Shown here piece after piece: positions 62,731-64,000 of a stretch of 64,000 nucleotides of DNA. The stretch is from the NCBI GenBank assembly GCA_933207985.1, contig OW240913.1, positions 262,887,149-262,951,148 of the forward strand, given 5' to 3'. Within the stretch, counting starts at the first letter, position 1, and the number at the start of each line of letters is the position of its first letter. The DNA is from Pelobates cultripes (Eukaryota > Chordata > Amphibia > Anura > Pelobatidae). Both the position numbers and the translations under genes were made by a program. The notes below the pieces were generated by a model. It had not been told where the DNA came from, made no database searches, and saw only the letters and a program-made list of their open reading frames with translations.

Positions 62731-63405
62731 ACTGCCACCCGTCCCAGGCAGAGGCCAAGGAGGGGGAGAACACTGAACATTAGGAGGGAGCAGGGCAGGG
62801 GATCAAGCTGACCGGAGTTGACAATCAATAGAATTGACCCCACTAACCGCCATCCCCTGCTCCCACTGATCCAAAAACCCCCAAAGACCTGAGAGGAACC
62901 CTCCCAGCTTGGGACCCGCAGCGCCAGAAGTGGAGGGAACAAAGTACTCGCAGACTGGCGATCCAAGCCCGGCACTGCACTCCCAGAAAGCTGAGGCAAA
63001 GAAACAGCAGTTCCATCATCCACAGAAGACATCAGCTGTGTTCCAGGCACCACCTGCTGGACGGGTCCATGAACTGCAGCAGTGTCCTGAGAAGAGAGCA
63101 GCAGAGAAGATGAGAGCCCACGCCCCAGAGGAGATGGCCGAGGTAAGTGACCTGCAAGAGAAGGAGAGGGTCCAGGCAAGGCGGGGGGGGCGGGAGAACA
63201 GAGGGGAGGCAGACAGGGAGGGACAGGGAACGGAAGGGGGGGAAGTAAAAAACCGGGGGGGGGGATGGGAGAGGAGGGGCAGGACCACAAGAGGGGGGAG
63301 AGGGGACCAGGGGGCCTCTAAGCTTAAACCACCTAGGGTTAGTGGTTTGAGCAGGGATTTAACCGTGCTCACACAGCAATCTTTTTAAGAAGTATTTAAA
63401 TGTCT
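62731..63405. other. No gene; G-rich low-complexity DNA
   Basis: Long purine/G-rich runs (63181-63300, e.g. GGAAGGGGGGGAAG) generate open frames on both strands without family signals. Near 63345 is GTTTGAGCAGGGATTTAACC with GCTCACACA. This may include the diverged or unrelated 5' flank of Ngaro copy 2. Confidence 0.5.
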
Positions 63406-63407
63406 AT

Positions 63408-63487
63408 TTAACCCCTTAAGGACCAAACTTCTGGAATAAAAGAGAATCATGACATGTCACACATGTCATGTGTCCTTAAGGGGTTAA
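63408..63487. mobile_element. 80-bp TTAA MITE
   Basis: Starts TTAACCCCTTAAGGACCAAA and ends TGTCCTTAAGGGGTTAA; the terminal 16 bp are perfect inverted repeats with TTAA at both ends. A minimal MITE, probably Kolobok/T2-like or piggyBac-like. Confidence 0.8.
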
Positions 63488-64000
63488 AGAGCTGTTTTCA
63501 GCATTGGTTTCCAGCACTGCAAACAACTCATCTAAATATCTGGGGCCACTAAAAATGGTACCAGCCGACGGATGGGAGTCCCAGGTATTCATTAATTCCT
63601 GGGGTTCCTTTTGAGAGCAAGGATTTACCACTGCTCACACCAAATATGCAGGGAATTCTATGGTGCCCCACGATTTTAAAGCCCACTTTATATATTATGG
63701 CATAGAACCAAGGGGTTAAGAAGTATCCTACAAGACAAATACATAACTAAAAGTAACAAAATAGAACTAGATCGGCTATGTTTTTTAAGTTCTAATATTA
63801 CTTATATGAGTGAAATAAACATTTTATGTTACTAACAACACCACTAACAATAACATGGTCTGTTCCAAATAACTAAAACCGTAAAAATCTTTTATGAAAT
63901 GGATTACCTTATGTAGCCCTGGAAGCCGCCCTTGAAGGGTCTGCAGAAAGTACCAGTGAGTGAGTAAATTGAAATGTTTATGCTACCCAATGCATGGTAG
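63488..64000. other. No gene recognised; one more GTGAGC motif
   Basis: GAGCAAGGATTTACCACTGC followed by TCACACC at 63616-63642 belongs to the motif family seen at 10399 and 14919. The rest is unassigned A+T-rich DNA. Confidence 0.5.

Noticed and set aside
62560..63388. Pro- or Gly-rich open frames on both strands near the right end
   Set aside because: They come from G/C homopolymer-rich sequence; no domain, start context or conserved motif supports them.

Overview
The window reads as vertebrate, and most probably frog (anuran), genomic DNA made almost entirely of transposable elements. I see no host protein-coding gene, rRNA, tRNA or CRISPR array. The frog assignment is inference. It rests on the mix of families: Penelope-like elements with GIY-YIG endonuclease, Ngaro-type tyrosine-recombinase retrotransposons with an SGNH hydrolase, chromodomain Ty3/gypsy elements, L2 and L1/Tx1-like LINEs, a class I-like ERV, large hAT-type non-autonomous elements, and many TTAA-flanked MITEs with CACTATAG-like ends. 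The species cannot be told.

Layout. 1-2093: minus-strand Ty3/gypsy element running off the left edge (gag, start of protease, one LTR). 2300-3110: diverged LTR-like fragment. 5104-8156, 8382-10307 and 11353-13189: three large non-autonomous hAT-type elements, each with 8-bp target duplications and each carrying a long hairpin plus expanded tandem repeats. 10430-14805: minus-strand Penelope-like element cut by the third hAT and by a TTAA MITE. 14990-22540: mostly unannotatable DNA with microsatellites, a palindrome and a Tc1-like scrap. 22560-25505: minus-strand Ngaro copy 1, containing a gypsy LTR fragment. 25507-34190: plus-strand Penelope-like element whose 3' part is split by a complete gypsy chromovirus (27507-32871, target duplication TCTAT). 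34530-39286: minus-strand L2 LINE split by a complete non-autonomous LTR element (34627-38370, target duplication AGGAC) whose only ORF is a repeat-rich protein. 40-48 kb: LINE tails, LTR-like and MITE fragments. 48525-52835: internally deleted minus-strand ERV. 53549-57161: two inverted L1 endonuclease fragments around a gypsy 3' end and a 100-N assembly gap. 57162-62730: minus-strand Ngaro copy 2 with gag, RT, RNase H, recombinase and SGNH domains and split terminal repeats, one of them interrupted by a TA-flanked MITE. 62730-64000: low-complexity DNA and a short MITE.

Nothing here works as an operon or pathway. The interest lies in element structure and nesting: (i) the shared hairpin plus satellite architecture of the three hAT elements; (ii) two gypsy elements with different but internally complementary primer-site/transcript-start pairs, the signature of self-primed reverse transcription; (iii) the LTR element with a 16- and 30-residue repeat protein instead of gag-pol; (iv) a mosaic LTR pair, a perfect 88-bp palindrome inside the ERV, and a 382-bp, about 99% identical inverted repeat beside the gap. 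Most coding regions are broken by frameshifts, stops or lost catalytic residues, as noted entry by entry. Positions of element ends without a visible target duplication are approximate.
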